Assembly (NCBI GenBank): GCA_036494815.1
Contig: DASXNV010000030.1
Location: forward strand, 1 to 64,000
Reading direction: 5' to 3'
DNA: 64,000 nt
DNA from: Poindextera sp036494815
Lineage (GTDB): Bacteria; Pseudomonadota; Alphaproteobacteria; Caulobacterales; Caulobacteraceae
Of this stretch, positions 15,790-24,337 are shown piece by piece. The notes below the pieces were generated by a model. It saw only the letters and a program-made list of their open reading frames with translations, was not told where the DNA came from and did not search any database. Position 1 is the first letter of the stretch. Each line of letters starts with the position of its first letter. The position numbers and the translations under genes were made by a program.

Positions 15790-16455
15790 CTATTCGCGCC
15801 GGGCCAGCTTCTCCGTCAGCAGCGTGCCCCACCAGTTGGCGCGGAAGTCCTTCTTGATGGCCACGGGGTCATAGGCCTCGCTCTCCACCCAATCGATGAA
15901 GCTCTGCCCCTTGGCCTCGCCCTCGGCCAGGTAACGCTCGAACACATAGTCCAGCACCCCTGTCAGGCCCTGTTTCACGTGCAGGAACTTGGGCGACAGC
16001 TGGGCCATGGCTTCGCGGATCGGCTGGCCCAGGCGGAAGTGGGCGTAGAGCACGCTCATGATCCCCGCCCGGTCCGCGCCGGACTTGCAGTGGATCATGG
16101 CCGGATAGTCGATGGTGTCGAACATCTGCCGCGCGCCCAGCACCCGGGCCCGTGATGGCACTTCGCGCGAGGTGACCACGAAATCGACCATGGTCAGGCC
16201 CAGCCGCTCGCAGGCGTCCCGCTCCAAGGCATGGGTCGAGGTGTCGAACCCGCCGCGCAGATTGATGACGGTCTTGATCCCCTCGCGCTTCCATTGCTTC
16301 AGCTGGAACGGCCAGGGCTGGTTGGCGCGGGCCAGTTCGGGGCTGATCCAGTGGGCGTTGCGGAACCCCAGCCGCAGCCAGGCATGGTCCGTCCATAGGT
16401 AGTCCAGATAGGCGCGCAGGCGCCCCAATGGTGTAGACAGATCGAAATGGGTCAA
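15790..16455 (-). CDS. Protein tyrosine/dual-specificity phosphatase-like protein
   Basis: Cysteine-dependent phosphatase of 221 residues. The CX5R loop is IHCKSGADRAG with C123 and R129. Upstream elements fit the fold: GIKTVINLRGG (about 59-69) and LTMVDFVVTSREVP. The start is TTG at 16453-16455. In alphaproteobacteria such proteins often lie near LPS genes, and it faces the MsbA-like gene here. The substrate, protein or sugar/lipid phosphate, cannot be told. Its 3' end is about 8 bases from the vapBC promoter region, so the vapBC module was placed directly next to it. Confidence 0.85.
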   Translation of the reverse strand: MTHFDLSTPLGRLRAYLDYLWTDHAWLRLGFRNAHWISPELARANQPWPFQLKQWKREGIKTVINLRGGFDTSTHALERDACERLGLTMVDFVVTSREVPSRARVLGARQMFDTIDYPAMIHCKSGADRAGIMSVLYAHFRLGQPIREAMAQLSPKFLHVKQGLTGVLDYVFERYLAEGEAKGQSFIDWVESEAYDPVAIKKDFRANWWGTLLTEKLARRE

Positions 16456-16548
16456 ATTTAGCTGCGCCGAGGCTGGATTCGTAATAGCCAGCCCCTCTTA
16501 GCCGTCGCGCGCGGCGGCGGATAGAAGGCGGATGAGGCCGCCATATCG

Positions 16549-18345
16549 ATGACCAGGGCCGAGACCGACCCCAAGAACACCCGCAAGGCCAAGCCCGAGA
16601 GCATCGCCCTGCGCGTGGCGCGGCGGTATCTGAGACCTTATCGGCTTCAGCTGGCCGGCGCCGGCCTCGCCGCCTTGATCGTGGCGGGATCGACCTCGGC
16701 CATCGCCTGGATCCTGGGGCCGGCGATCAACGCGCTGTTCCAGGGCCACGACCACCGGGCGCTGATCCTGATGCCTCTGGCCTTGATCGTCTGTTCCCTG
16801 GTGCGCGGCGCCGCACAGATCCTGCAGAGCTGGACCGTCAACGGCGTCGGTCATCGCATTGTTGGCCGCATCCAGGTCGAGCTTTTCGGCAAAATCATCC
16901 GATCGGACCTGGCCCGCCTGCGCGCCTCGCACACCGGCGATTTCGTCTCGGCCATGCTCTATGACGCCACCTTGGTGCGCAACGCCGCCACCACCGGCCT
17001 AATCGGCCTGACCCAGAACGCGGTGATGGTCGCGGGCCTCTTGGCGGTGATGCTGCACCGAGACCTGGTGCTGACCCTGGCCATCTTCCTGGTCGGCCCG
17101 CTGGTGGGGGTTTTGATGGGACGGTTCACCCGTTGGTCCAAGGCCGCTGCGCGAGGGGCGATGAACGAGACCTCGGGCCTGTCCACCGCCATCATGGAAG
17201 GTATTGACGGGGTCAAGGTGGTCAAGATCGACAACCGTGAGGCCTTCGAAGAGGGTCGCGTGGCCGTCGCTGTCGAACGCCGCCAGGCTCACGTGATCCA
17301 AGGCGCCAATATCGGCGCCGCCTCGGCCCCGGTGGTCGAGATGGTCATGTCCTTCGTCCTGGCCGGCGTGATTGCTTATGCAGGCTGGCAGGCCGGGCGC
17401 GGGCGGATGAGCGTGGGAGACTTCACCTCCTTCCTGGCCTCGTTCCTGATGGCGTCGCAATCCCTGCGCCAACTGGCCAATCTGCCGCCGGTGTTCAGCG
17501 AGGGCCTGACCGCCGCCGAGCGGCTGTTCGCCTCCATGGATATCCGGGCCGAGGTCGCCGATGCACCGGACGCGGCCATCTTGACTGAGCCCCCCCAGGC
17601 CATCCGCTTTGACCATGTCAGCTTCGCCTATGGCGAGGCGGCGCCGGCGCTGGAGGTCGTCAGCCTGCAGGCCAAGCGCGGCGAGACCATCGCCCTGGTC
17701 GGCCCCTCGGGCGGCGGCAAGAGCACCATCTTGAACCTGATCCCACGCTTCTATGACGTCACCGCCGGCGTGGTCAGCCTGGACGGCCGCGACGTACGCG
17801 GCCTGACCCTGGCCTCGCTGCGCCACCAGATCGCCCTGGTCACCCAGGAGCCGTTCCTGTTCGACGACACCATCCGCGCCAACATCGCCTATCCACGCCC
17901 CGAGGCCAGCCAGGCCGAGGTCGAGGCGGCGGCGCGGCAGGCGGCGGCCCACGATTTCATCCTCGATCTGCCCAAGGGCTACGACACCCAGGTGGGCGAG
18001 GCCGGCGCACGCCTGTCCGGCGGTCAGCGCCAGCGCATCGCCATCGCCCGCGCCTTTTTAAAGAACGCGCCGATCCTGTTGCTGGACGAAGCCACCAGCG
18101 CCCTCGACACCGAAAGCGAGGCCCAGGTCCAGGCGGCGCTGGAGCGGCTGATGGCCGGCCGCACCACCCTGTTGATCGCCCACCGCCTGTCCACCGTGAA
18201 GGGCGCTGACCGCATTTATGTCATCGATCGCGGCCGGGTGGTGGAAACCGGCGCCCATGCCGAGCTGTTGCGGGCCAAGGGGCTCTACGCCCGCCTGGCC
18301 CAGGCCCAGAACCTGGAACCCGCGGCCGAGGTCGCCGCCCAATGA
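16549..18345 (+). CDS. MsbA-like lipid A/LPS ABC exporter
   Basis: Fused membrane-ATPase exporter of 598 residues. The membrane domain covers about residues 20-320, with Walker A GPSGGGKST (about 385), signature LSGGQRQR (about 489), Walker B LLLDEATSA (about 510) and H-loop IAHRLST. A role in flipping lipid A-core across the inner membrane is inferred from its place directly before DUF374, waaA and lpxK, with which it overlaps in tandem four-base overlaps. Similarity in the ATPase domain alone would not prove this substrate. Confidence 0.85.
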   Translation: MTRAETDPKNTRKAKPESIALRVARRYLRPYRLQLAGAGLAALIVAGSTSAIAWILGPAINALFQGHDHRALILMPLALIVCSLVRGAAQILQSWTVNGVGHRIVGRIQVELFGKIIRSDLARLRASHTGDFVSAMLYDATLVRNAATTGLIGLTQNAVMVAGLLAVMLHRDLVLTLAIFLVGPLVGVLMGRFTRWSKAAARGAMNETSGLSTAIMEGIDGVKVVKIDNREAFEEGRVAVAVERRQAHVIQGANIGAASAPVVEMVMSFVLAGVIAYAGWQAGRGRMSVGDFTSFLASFLMASQSLRQLANLPPVFSEGLTAAERLFASMDIRAEVADAPDAAILTEPPQAIRFDHVSFAYGEAAPALEVVSLQAKRGETIALVGPSGGGKSTILNLIPRFYDVTAGVVSLDGRDVRGLTLASLRHQIALVTQEPFLFDDTIRANIAYPRPEASQAEVEAAARQAAAHDFILDLPKGYDTQVGEAGARLSGGQRQRIAIARAFLKNAPILLLDEATSALDTESEAQVQAALERLMAGRTTLLIAHRLSTVKGADRIYVIDRGRVVETGAHAELLRAKGLYARLAQAQNLEPAAEVAAQ

Positions 18346-19043
18346 GGTCCCTGTTCAAGCACCCTTTGGTCCAGTCGGCGCTGTCCTGGCTGCTCACCGG
18401 CTATGTCAATTTCGCCCTGGAGACCACCCGCTGGCGGTTCGAGGACCGGGCCGGGGTCGACGCCATGGTGGCGTCGGACCAAGGGGCCATCGGCGCCTTC
18501 TGGCACGGGCGCATCACCATGGCCGTGGTCTGCCGGCGGGTGCTCAAGCACAAGCCCCGCCGGGTGATCATCTCGGCCTCGCGCGATGGGGAATTCACCG
18601 CCCGCACGGTGGAACGGCTGGGCTTTCCCTCGATCAGAGGCTCCGCCGCCAAGAAGGGCAAGGACGCCGACAAGGGCGGGGCGGCGGCTTTTCGCCAGGC
18701 CCTGCGCTTCATGCGCGACGGCGGCCTGATCGCCATCACCCCGGACGGCCCGCGCGGCCCTAACCAGGTGATGCCCGAAGGCACGGTGATCATGGCCCAG
18801 GTGGCGCGGGTGCCCGTGGTGCTGTTCGGCCTCGCCGCCGCACCGGCGATGCAGTTCAACAGCTGGGATCAGGCGCGCATCCCCCTGCCGTTCAGCCGCG
18901 GCTGCGTGGTCTTTGACGGACCGCTTTACGCGCCGGCGGGAGGCGATGAAGCGAGCCGCGAAGCCACCCGGGCGGAATGGCAGGCGCGCCTGATTGCGGC
19001 GCAGAAGAAGGCTGAAGCCCTATTGGCCGGAGCTCGGGCTTGA
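18342..19043 (+). CDS. DUF374 lysophospholipid acyltransferase-family protein
   Basis: The 233-residue protein has the DUF374 pattern: IGAFWHGRITM with the active-site-like His (about 55), ISASRDGEFTARTVERLGFPSIRGS (about 81-105), ALRFMRDGGLIAITPDGPRGPNQVM (about 122-147). It is probably an inner-membrane-associated acyltransferase in the LPS cluster. It overlaps msbA-like upstream and waaA downstream by four bases each (ATGA, TTGA), indicating translational coupling. The acyl acceptor is unknown. Confidence 0.88.
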   Translation: MRSLFKHPLVQSALSWLLTGYVNFALETTRWRFEDRAGVDAMVASDQGAIGAFWHGRITMAVVCRRVLKHKPRRVIISASRDGEFTARTVERLGFPSIRGSAAKKGKDADKGGAAAFRQALRFMRDGGLIAITPDGPRGPNQVMPEGTVIMAQVARVPVVLFGLAAAPAMQFNSWDQARIPLPFSRGCVVFDGPLYAPAGGDEASREATRAEWQARLIAAQKKAEALLAGARA

Positions 19044-20305
19044 GCGAGGGCGCGCCCCTGCCCCTGGCCCTCTATGCCGGCGCCACCCGGCTGATCGAAC
19101 CTTGGCTGCCGAACCTGCTTCAGAGCCGGGTGCGGCGCGGCAAGGAAGACCCTCAGCGCCTGGGCGAGCGGCTGGGGCGCAGCTCAATCCCTCGCCCAAG
19201 CGGGCCGCTGGCCTGGCTGCACGGCGCCAGTGTCGGCGAAAGCCTCTCTCTGCTGCCGCTCGCGGAGGCCATCGGCGCCGCGCGGCCGGATGTGCAGGTG
19301 CTGGTCACCTCCGGCACCCGAACCTCAGCCGAACTGCTCGGCCAGCGGCTGCCGGGCGGGGTCATCCACCAGTATGCGCCGATCGACGCGCCGAGCGCCG
19401 TGGCGCGGTTTCTGGATCATTGGCGGCCGGAGTTGGCCGTCCTGGTCGAGAGCGAACTTTGGCCCAACCTGTTGCAGCAAGCCCGCCGACGTGGCGCGCG
19501 CATGGCGCTGCTCTCGGCGAAACTCTCCGATGGCAGTTTCCGCAATTGGTCGCGATTTCCCAAGTCGGCGCAGGCGCTGTTCGGCGGGTTCGATCTGGTG
19601 CTGGCCCAGGACGCCCAGGCGGCGGTGCGGCTTGACGCGCTTGGCGCCAGGGTCGCCGGCCTGGCGGACCTGAAGTTCGGCGCCGCGCCCCTCCCCGCCG
19701 ACGCCAACGCCCTGGAAGCGCTGCGCGCCCAGATCGGTGATCGCCCGCTGCTCCTGGCGACGAGCACCCACGCCGGCGAAGACGAGATCTTGCTGGACGC
19801 CTTCGCCAGCGTCCCGGGCGCCCCGGTTCTGGTCATCGTCCCCCGCCACCCCGAACGCGGCCCCGCCATCGCCGCATTGGCCAGGTCCAAGGCGCTCTGG
19901 ACCAGTCTGCGCAGCGTCGGCGATCGCCTCGGCCCGGAGCGGGTCCACGTCGCCGACACCCTTGGCGAGCTTGGCCTCTGGTTCCGCCTGGCGCGACTGG
20001 CGGTGATCGGCGGCAGCTTCATACCCGGTGTCGGCGGCCATAATCCGCTGGAGCCTGCGCGGCTGTCCTGCCCCTTCGCCTCGGGACCTGACGTGGCCAA
20101 CTGGGCCACCGCCTATGCCGAGCTTGCCGAAGCGGGCGCCGGCGGTTTCGTCGCAAACGCTGGGGCTATCGCCGATCTGATGCAGGCCGCGGTCCGAAGC
20201 GAACCGGCCCTGGCGGATCGCGCAGCCAAGGCCCGGGCCTATGTGGAAGCCCGCGACGCCGAAGCGCGCGCCGTACCTGCGCGCGTGCTGGACCTGCTGC
20301 CATGA
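19040..20305 (+). CDS. waaA: 3-deoxy-D-manno-octulosonic acid (Kdo) transferase
   Basis: WaaA adds Kdo residues to the lipid A precursor at the cytoplasmic face. The 421-residue protein starts at TTG 19040, overlapping the DUF374 stop. The N-terminal part has the family pattern (RLGRSSIPRPSGPLAWLHGASVGESLSLLPL, VLVTSGTRTSAELL, HQYAPIDAP). The C-terminal half has the GT-B nucleotide-sugar region ending in GGHNPLEPARLSCPFASGP. A membrane anchor is likely at the N-terminus. It overlaps lpxK by four bases. Confidence 0.93.
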   Translation: MSEGAPLPLALYAGATRLIEPWLPNLLQSRVRRGKEDPQRLGERLGRSSIPRPSGPLAWLHGASVGESLSLLPLAEAIGAARPDVQVLVTSGTRTSAELLGQRLPGGVIHQYAPIDAPSAVARFLDHWRPELAVLVESELWPNLLQQARRRGARMALLSAKLSDGSFRNWSRFPKSAQALFGGFDLVLAQDAQAAVRLDALGARVAGLADLKFGAAPLPADANALEALRAQIGDRPLLLATSTHAGEDEILLDAFASVPGAPVLVIVPRHPERGPAIAALARSKALWTSLRSVGDRLGPERVHVADTLGELGLWFRLARLAVIGGSFIPGVGGHNPLEPARLSCPFASGPDVANWATAYAELAEAGAGGFVANAGAIADLMQAAVRSEPALADRAAKARAYVEARDAEARAVPARVLDLLP

Positions 20306-21300
20306 AGCTGTCCACGCCTCGTTGGTGGTACGTGCGAGACAATCGCACCGCGCCCGTGACCCGCGCCCTGTTGCGCCCCATCGCCTGGATCTGGGCTGTG
20401 GCCACCGCGCGCCGGATCGCTCGCACGGTTGCGGCCGACCCCGGCCTGCCGGTGATCTGCGTCGGCAACCTGACCGTGGGTGGAACCGGCAAGACGCCAA
20501 TGGTGCGCGAGATCCTGCGCCTGCTGCACGAGGCGGGGGTCGAGGCGGCGGGCCTGTCGCGCGGCCATGGCGGCAGCTTGACCGGTCCATTGCGGGTCGA
20601 GGCGGATCGCCACACCGCCGCCGATGTTGGCGACGAGCCCTTGATGCTGGCCCAGGACGGCGCCTTCTGGATCGCGCGCGACCGCGCCGCCGGGGCCAGG
20701 GCCGCTAAGGCGGATGGCGCTCAGGTGGTGGTGATGGACGACGGCCACCAGAATCCCACAGTGCGCAAAACCTTGTCCCTGGTGGTGGTGGATGGGGAGA
20801 GCCGCGACGGCGAATGGCCGTTCGGCGACGGCGCCGTTTTTCCCGCGGGCCCCATGCGCGAGCCGTTGGCCGTGGGCCTTGCCCGTGCGGATGCTGTCAT
20901 CGTCCTGCTGCCCGCCGACCTTGCCGAGCCCGATCCGGAACTGATCGCCCTGTTCACCGGCAAGCCGGTGCTGATCGCCCGGCTGGAGCCGCTGGGTCCA
21001 CCGCCAGTTGGCCCGCAACTGGGCTTCGCCGGGGTGGGCAAGCCGTGGAAGGTCGAACGGGCGCTGGAGGCCGCTGGCTGTGACCTCGTGGATTTCATCC
21101 CCCTGCCCGACCACGGCGCCTATGGCCCCGACACCCTGCGCTTCCTGGAGCGCCGCGCCCGCGAACTGGGCGCGGGGTTGGTCACCACCGAAAAGGACTG
21201 GGTGCGACTGCCGACGGATTGGCGCCGCCGCGCCGTCGCCTGGCCCGTGCGGGCGCGGTTCGAGGACGAGGCGGCGCTGACGTCCCTGCTGCCTATTTAG
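20302..21300 (+). CDS. lpxK: Tetraacyldisaccharide 4'-kinase
   Basis: LpxK phosphorylates the 4' position of the lipid A disaccharide. The 332-residue protein has an N-terminal membrane-proximal helix, the P-loop VGGTGKTPM (about 59-67), and the DDGHQNP motif (about 147-153) with the catalytic Asp. The FAGVGKPWKVERALEAAGC stretch further down is also typical. It closes the operon; its last eight bases overlap the end of the convergent phosphotransferase gene. Confidence 0.93.
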   Translation: MKLSTPRWWYVRDNRTAPVTRALLRPIAWIWAVATARRIARTVAADPGLPVICVGNLTVGGTGKTPMVREILRLLHEAGVEAAGLSRGHGGSLTGPLRVEADRHTAADVGDEPLMLAQDGAFWIARDRAAGARAAKADGAQVVVMDDGHQNPTVRKTLSLVVVDGESRDGEWPFGDGAVFPAGPMREPLAVGLARADAVIVLLPADLAEPDPELIALFTGKPVLIARLEPLGPPPVGPQLGFAGVGKPWKVERALEAAGCDLVDFIPLPDHGAYGPDTLRFLERRARELGAGLVTTEKDWVRLPTDWRRRAVAWPVRARFEDEAALTSLLPI

Positions 21301-22369
21301 CCCCTGCGCGCTGGGCGTATTTCCAGGCGCTTTCACCCAAAAGCGGCACACGCTCGGCCATGGCGGCGGCCTGCGGGCTGTTGGCGGTGCCGTCGCGGAC
21401 GCGGCCAACGATGCCTTGGCAGATGCCGGCCAGGCGGAACATGTTGTAGGCCAGATACCAGTCCAGTTCGGGCAGGCCTTTGCGGCCGGTCAGGCGGCAA
21501 TATTCGGCCACATATTCGTCGATGGTCGGGATGCCGTGGGCCTTCAAGTCCGGCAGGGTCGAGATGGCGCCATTGACCCAGTTCATCAGCAGATAGGTGA
21601 AGTCGGCCAGGGGATTGCCCAGGGTCGACAGCTCCCAGTCCAACACGGCGATCACCCGCGGCTCGGTGGGGTGCATAACCATGTTGTCGAGGCGGTAGTC
21701 GCCATGGACGATCGAGGTCTGGTCATCCACGGGCGTGGTCTGCGGCAGCCATTCGATCAGTCGGTCGATCGTGTCCAGCTTGACGGTTTCCGAGGCCTTG
21801 TACTGCTTGGTCCAGCGGTCGATCTGGCGGGTGAAATAGTTTCCCGGCTTGCCGAAATCAGCCAGGCCGATGGCGGCGTAATCGGTGTTGTGCAGGTCGG
21901 CCAGGGTCTTGAGCTTGGCCATGAAGATGGCGTGGCGCTCGGCCGGCTCGTAGGTCGGCAGGGTCTGGTCCCACAGGATGCGGCCCTCGACCATGTCCAT
22001 GACATAGAACATGGTGCCGATGACGCTGTCGTCTGTGCACAGTTCATAGGGCCGCGCCACGGGGAAGCCGGTGGGATAGAGGCCGGAAATCACCTTGAAC
22101 TCACGGTCCACCGCGTGGGCCGAGGGCAGCAGCTTGCCGGGCGGCTTGCGGCGCAGGACGTATTTCTGCTTCGGCGTCACCAGCTGATAGGTCGGGTTGG
22201 ACTGGCCGCCCTTGAACTGGCGAACCTCCAGCGGCCCCTCGAAGCCTTCCACATTGGCCTGCATCCAGGCGAGCAGGCGGGCCTCGTCGAAACGGTGGCT
22301 TTCGGCGACGGCCTTGGTGCCGGTGTTCAGCTGCTCACGCTGTTGTTCTGCGGTGTCGGCTTCGGCCAT
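21293..22369 (-). CDS. Aminoglycoside-phosphotransferase-fold kinase (ACAD10/11 N-domain type)
   Basis: Protein of about 358 residues with an APH-like kinase fold: SIVHGDYRLDNMV (catalytic loop) and VLDWELSTLGNPLADF (metal-binding Asp). The QFKGGQSNPTYQL and YVLRRKPPGKLLPSAH nucleotide-binding stretches are those of bacterial homologues of the kinase domain of ACAD10/11, which act on 4-hydroxyacyl-CoA. ATG 22369 is chosen because AAGAGGG is then well spaced; upstream in-frame starts at 22378 and 22429 are possible. Substrate by family only; no acyl-CoA dehydrogenase is adjacent. Confidence 0.85.
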   Translation of the reverse strand: MAEADTAEQQREQLNTGTKAVAESHRFDEARLLAWMQANVEGFEGPLEVRQFKGGQSNPTYQLVTPKQKYVLRRKPPGKLLPSAHAVDREFKVISGLYPTGFPVARPYELCTDDSVIGTMFYVMDMVEGRILWDQTLPTYEPAERHAIFMAKLKTLADLHNTDYAAIGLADFGKPGNYFTRQIDRWTKQYKASETVKLDTIDRLIEWLPQTTPVDDQTSIVHGDYRLDNMVMHPTEPRVIAVLDWELSTLGNPLADFTYLLMNWVNGAISTLPDLKAHGIPTIDEYVAEYCRLTGRKGLPELDWYLAYNMFRLAGICQGIVGRVRDGTANSPQAAAMAERVPLLGESAWKYAQRAGAK

Positions 22370-22464
22370 CGCGTCCATCCCTCTTACGATCGTTTGAATG
22401 GACTTTAGCGAGCGATGATCGGGCTGCAAAGCGTTGGCCGTAAGGTCGCTCGCAAATTGGGGGT

Positions 22465-23736
22465 CTAACGCCCCAAGGCCCGCCAGCCGATGTCCGTGCG
22501 GTGGAAACCTTCGGGCCAGTCGATCTGGGCGACGGCGGCATAGGCCCGCTCGCGCGCTTCAGAAAGGGTCGCGCCGCGGGCGCAGACGTTCAGCACCCGG
22601 CCCCCGGACGCGATCAACCGCTCCTCGGCGTCACGGGCCGTGCCGGCCTGGAAGATCACCACGTCTTCGCCGAAATCGGATTCGGCGCCCCGGATCACCG
22701 ATCCAGTCTGCGGCGCTTCAGGATAACCCTTGGCGGCCAGCACCACACAGATCGCCGCCTCCTGATGCCAGGCCGGCTCGGACTTTTCAGCCAGGGTCCC
22801 GGTGGCGCAGGCCAGCAGATAGGGGACGATATCGCTCTTCAGGCGCAGCATCAGCACCTGGCATTCCGGGTCGCCGAAGCGGGCGTTGAACTCCACCAGC
22901 TTGGGGCCGGCGGGCGTGAGCATCAGGCCGGCATAGAGCACGCCGCGATAGGGCGCGCCCTCGGCGGCGATCCCCTTGATCGTGGGCGCGATCAGGCTGA
23001 GGCGGGCCTGTTCGGTCAGCAAGGGGGTAAGGATCGGCGCCGGGGAATAGGTTCCCATTCCGCCGGTATTGGGGCCCAAGTCCCCGTCGAAAGCGCGCTT
23101 GTGGTCCTGGGCGGCGCCGAACAGCATGGCGGTCTCGCCATCGGCGAAGGCGAACAGCGAGGCTTCCTCGCCGGTCATGAACTCCTCGATCAGCACCCGC
23201 GCGCCCGCGCCGCCGAAGCCGCCGCCCAGCATGTCGTCAATCGCAGCCTCGGCTTCGGCGCGGCTCTCGGCGATCACCACGCCCTTGCCGGCGGCCAGGC
23301 CGTCGGCCTTGATCACGTAGGGCGCGTTGAAATGGTCCAGGAAAGTCTTGGCCGGCTCCGGCGCGTCGAACACGCCATAGGCGGCGGTGGGCAGATGGTG
23401 TCGGTCAGCGAAAGCCTTGGTGAAGGCCTTGGAGGACTCCAGGCGCCCGGCGGCGGCCGTGGGGCCGAAACAGGGGATGCCGACCACGCCCAGGCGATCG
23501 GCCAGACCGGCTTCCACCGCGACCTCTGGCCCGATCACCACTAAGTCCGCTTCGATCTCCTCAGCCAAGGCGACCAGGCCCTCGACATCCGTGGCTTTCA
23601 GGGCGCGGATTTCGCCCAGCTTGGCCATGCCAGGATTGCCCGGCGCGCAGACCAGCCGGGTCAGCTTGGGCGACTGGGCGATTTTCCAGGCCAAGGCGTG
23701 CTCGCGGCCGCCCGATCCGACGAGAAGAATGTTCAT
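22465..23736 (-). CDS. purD: Phosphoribosylamine-glycine ligase
   Basis: ATP-grasp ligase that forms glycinamide ribonucleotide in purine synthesis. The 423-residue length and motifs are standard: MNILLVGSGGREHALAWK at the start, LVVIGPEVAVEAGLADRL, FGPTAAAGRLESSKAF (about 93-108), KADGLAAGKGVV (about 143-154), PNTGGMGTYSPAP (about 223-235) and EFNARFGDPECQ (about 284-295). It reads towards, and lies upstream of, the phosphotransferase gene on the same strand. Confidence 0.96.
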   Translation of the reverse strand: MNILLVGSGGREHALAWKIAQSPKLTRLVCAPGNPGMAKLGEIRALKATDVEGLVALAEEIEADLVVIGPEVAVEAGLADRLGVVGIPCFGPTAAAGRLESSKAFTKAFADRHHLPTAAYGVFDAPEPAKTFLDHFNAPYVIKADGLAAGKGVVIAESRAEAEAAIDDMLGGGFGGAGARVLIEEFMTGEEASLFAFADGETAMLFGAAQDHKRAFDGDLGPNTGGMGTYSPAPILTPLLTEQARLSLIAPTIKGIAAEGAPYRGVLYAGLMLTPAGPKLVEFNARFGDPECQVLMLRLKSDIVPYLLACATGTLAEKSEPAWHQEAAICVVLAAKGYPEAPQTGSVIRGAESDFGEDVVIFQAGTARDAEERLIASGGRVLNVCARGATLSEARERAYAAVAQIDWPEGFHRTDIGWRALGR

Positions 23737-23790
23737 GACCCGCCTGTGGCGCGGGCCGCCGTCGCGGTCAAGACCCGGCGAGGACGGGGC

Positions 23791-24168
23791 CTACTGGTGG
23801 GTGGCGGTGAAGGCGCCGGTATAGCCGGCGACCGAGATGGTGCCGGTCATGGAGGCGCCGCTGACCACGCCGTCATAATGGGCCTTGTAGGTCTTGAACA
23901 GGAACCGGCGGTGATAGGTCCAGCTCACATGGGCGCCTTGGACGCCGCTCTCGTACAACTCGTGGGCGGGGCCATCGGCGTCACCATCACGGCACAGGCC
24001 GCCAAGCTGATCGCCGCGGCGTTCGAACTCGCAACGCACGACCACCGGATAGCCTTGGACCTTGCCCTTGACGCTCCACGCGCCGTTCACCGGGTCGGTG
24101 TCGGCGGACACCAGGCTCGGTATGGCCAGCGCGGCGATTATCGCCATGGATTTCCACCAGTTTTTCAT
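23791..24168 (-). CDS. Small exported protein of unknown function
   Basis: Starting at ATG 24168 gives 125 residues with a clear signal peptide (MKNWWKSMAIIAALAIPSLVSA, cleavage near 22). The frame continues upstream, but that extension has no signal-peptide logic. The mature protein of about 100 residues is predicted mainly beta (GAWSVKGKVQGYPVVVRCEFE, GVVSGASMTGTISVAGYTGAF) with two cysteines, at VVVRCEFE and GLCRDGD, that could form a disulfide. I do not recognise the family. It is 54 bases from purD and divergent from xseA. Confidence 0.65.
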   Translation of the reverse strand: MKNWWKSMAIIAALAIPSLVSADTDPVNGAWSVKGKVQGYPVVVRCEFERRGDQLGGLCRDGDADGPAHELYESGVQGAHVSWTYHRRFLFKTYKAHYDGVVSGASMTGTISVAGYTGAFTATHQ

Positions 24169-24337
24169 CGCGGCGTATTTCAGGCGGGCAACAACGATTT
24201 TCAAGCCCCTGGCTAAGCTTTTCTCCTCTCGTCCGTTCACATCATATTTCACAGTGCGAATAGTTTTGCTGGGCGAGGCGGTCGTTCTCAGGCGCGGGCG
24301 GGGTTTCAGACTCGCACAAAACCCCTATCCTGAGGCC

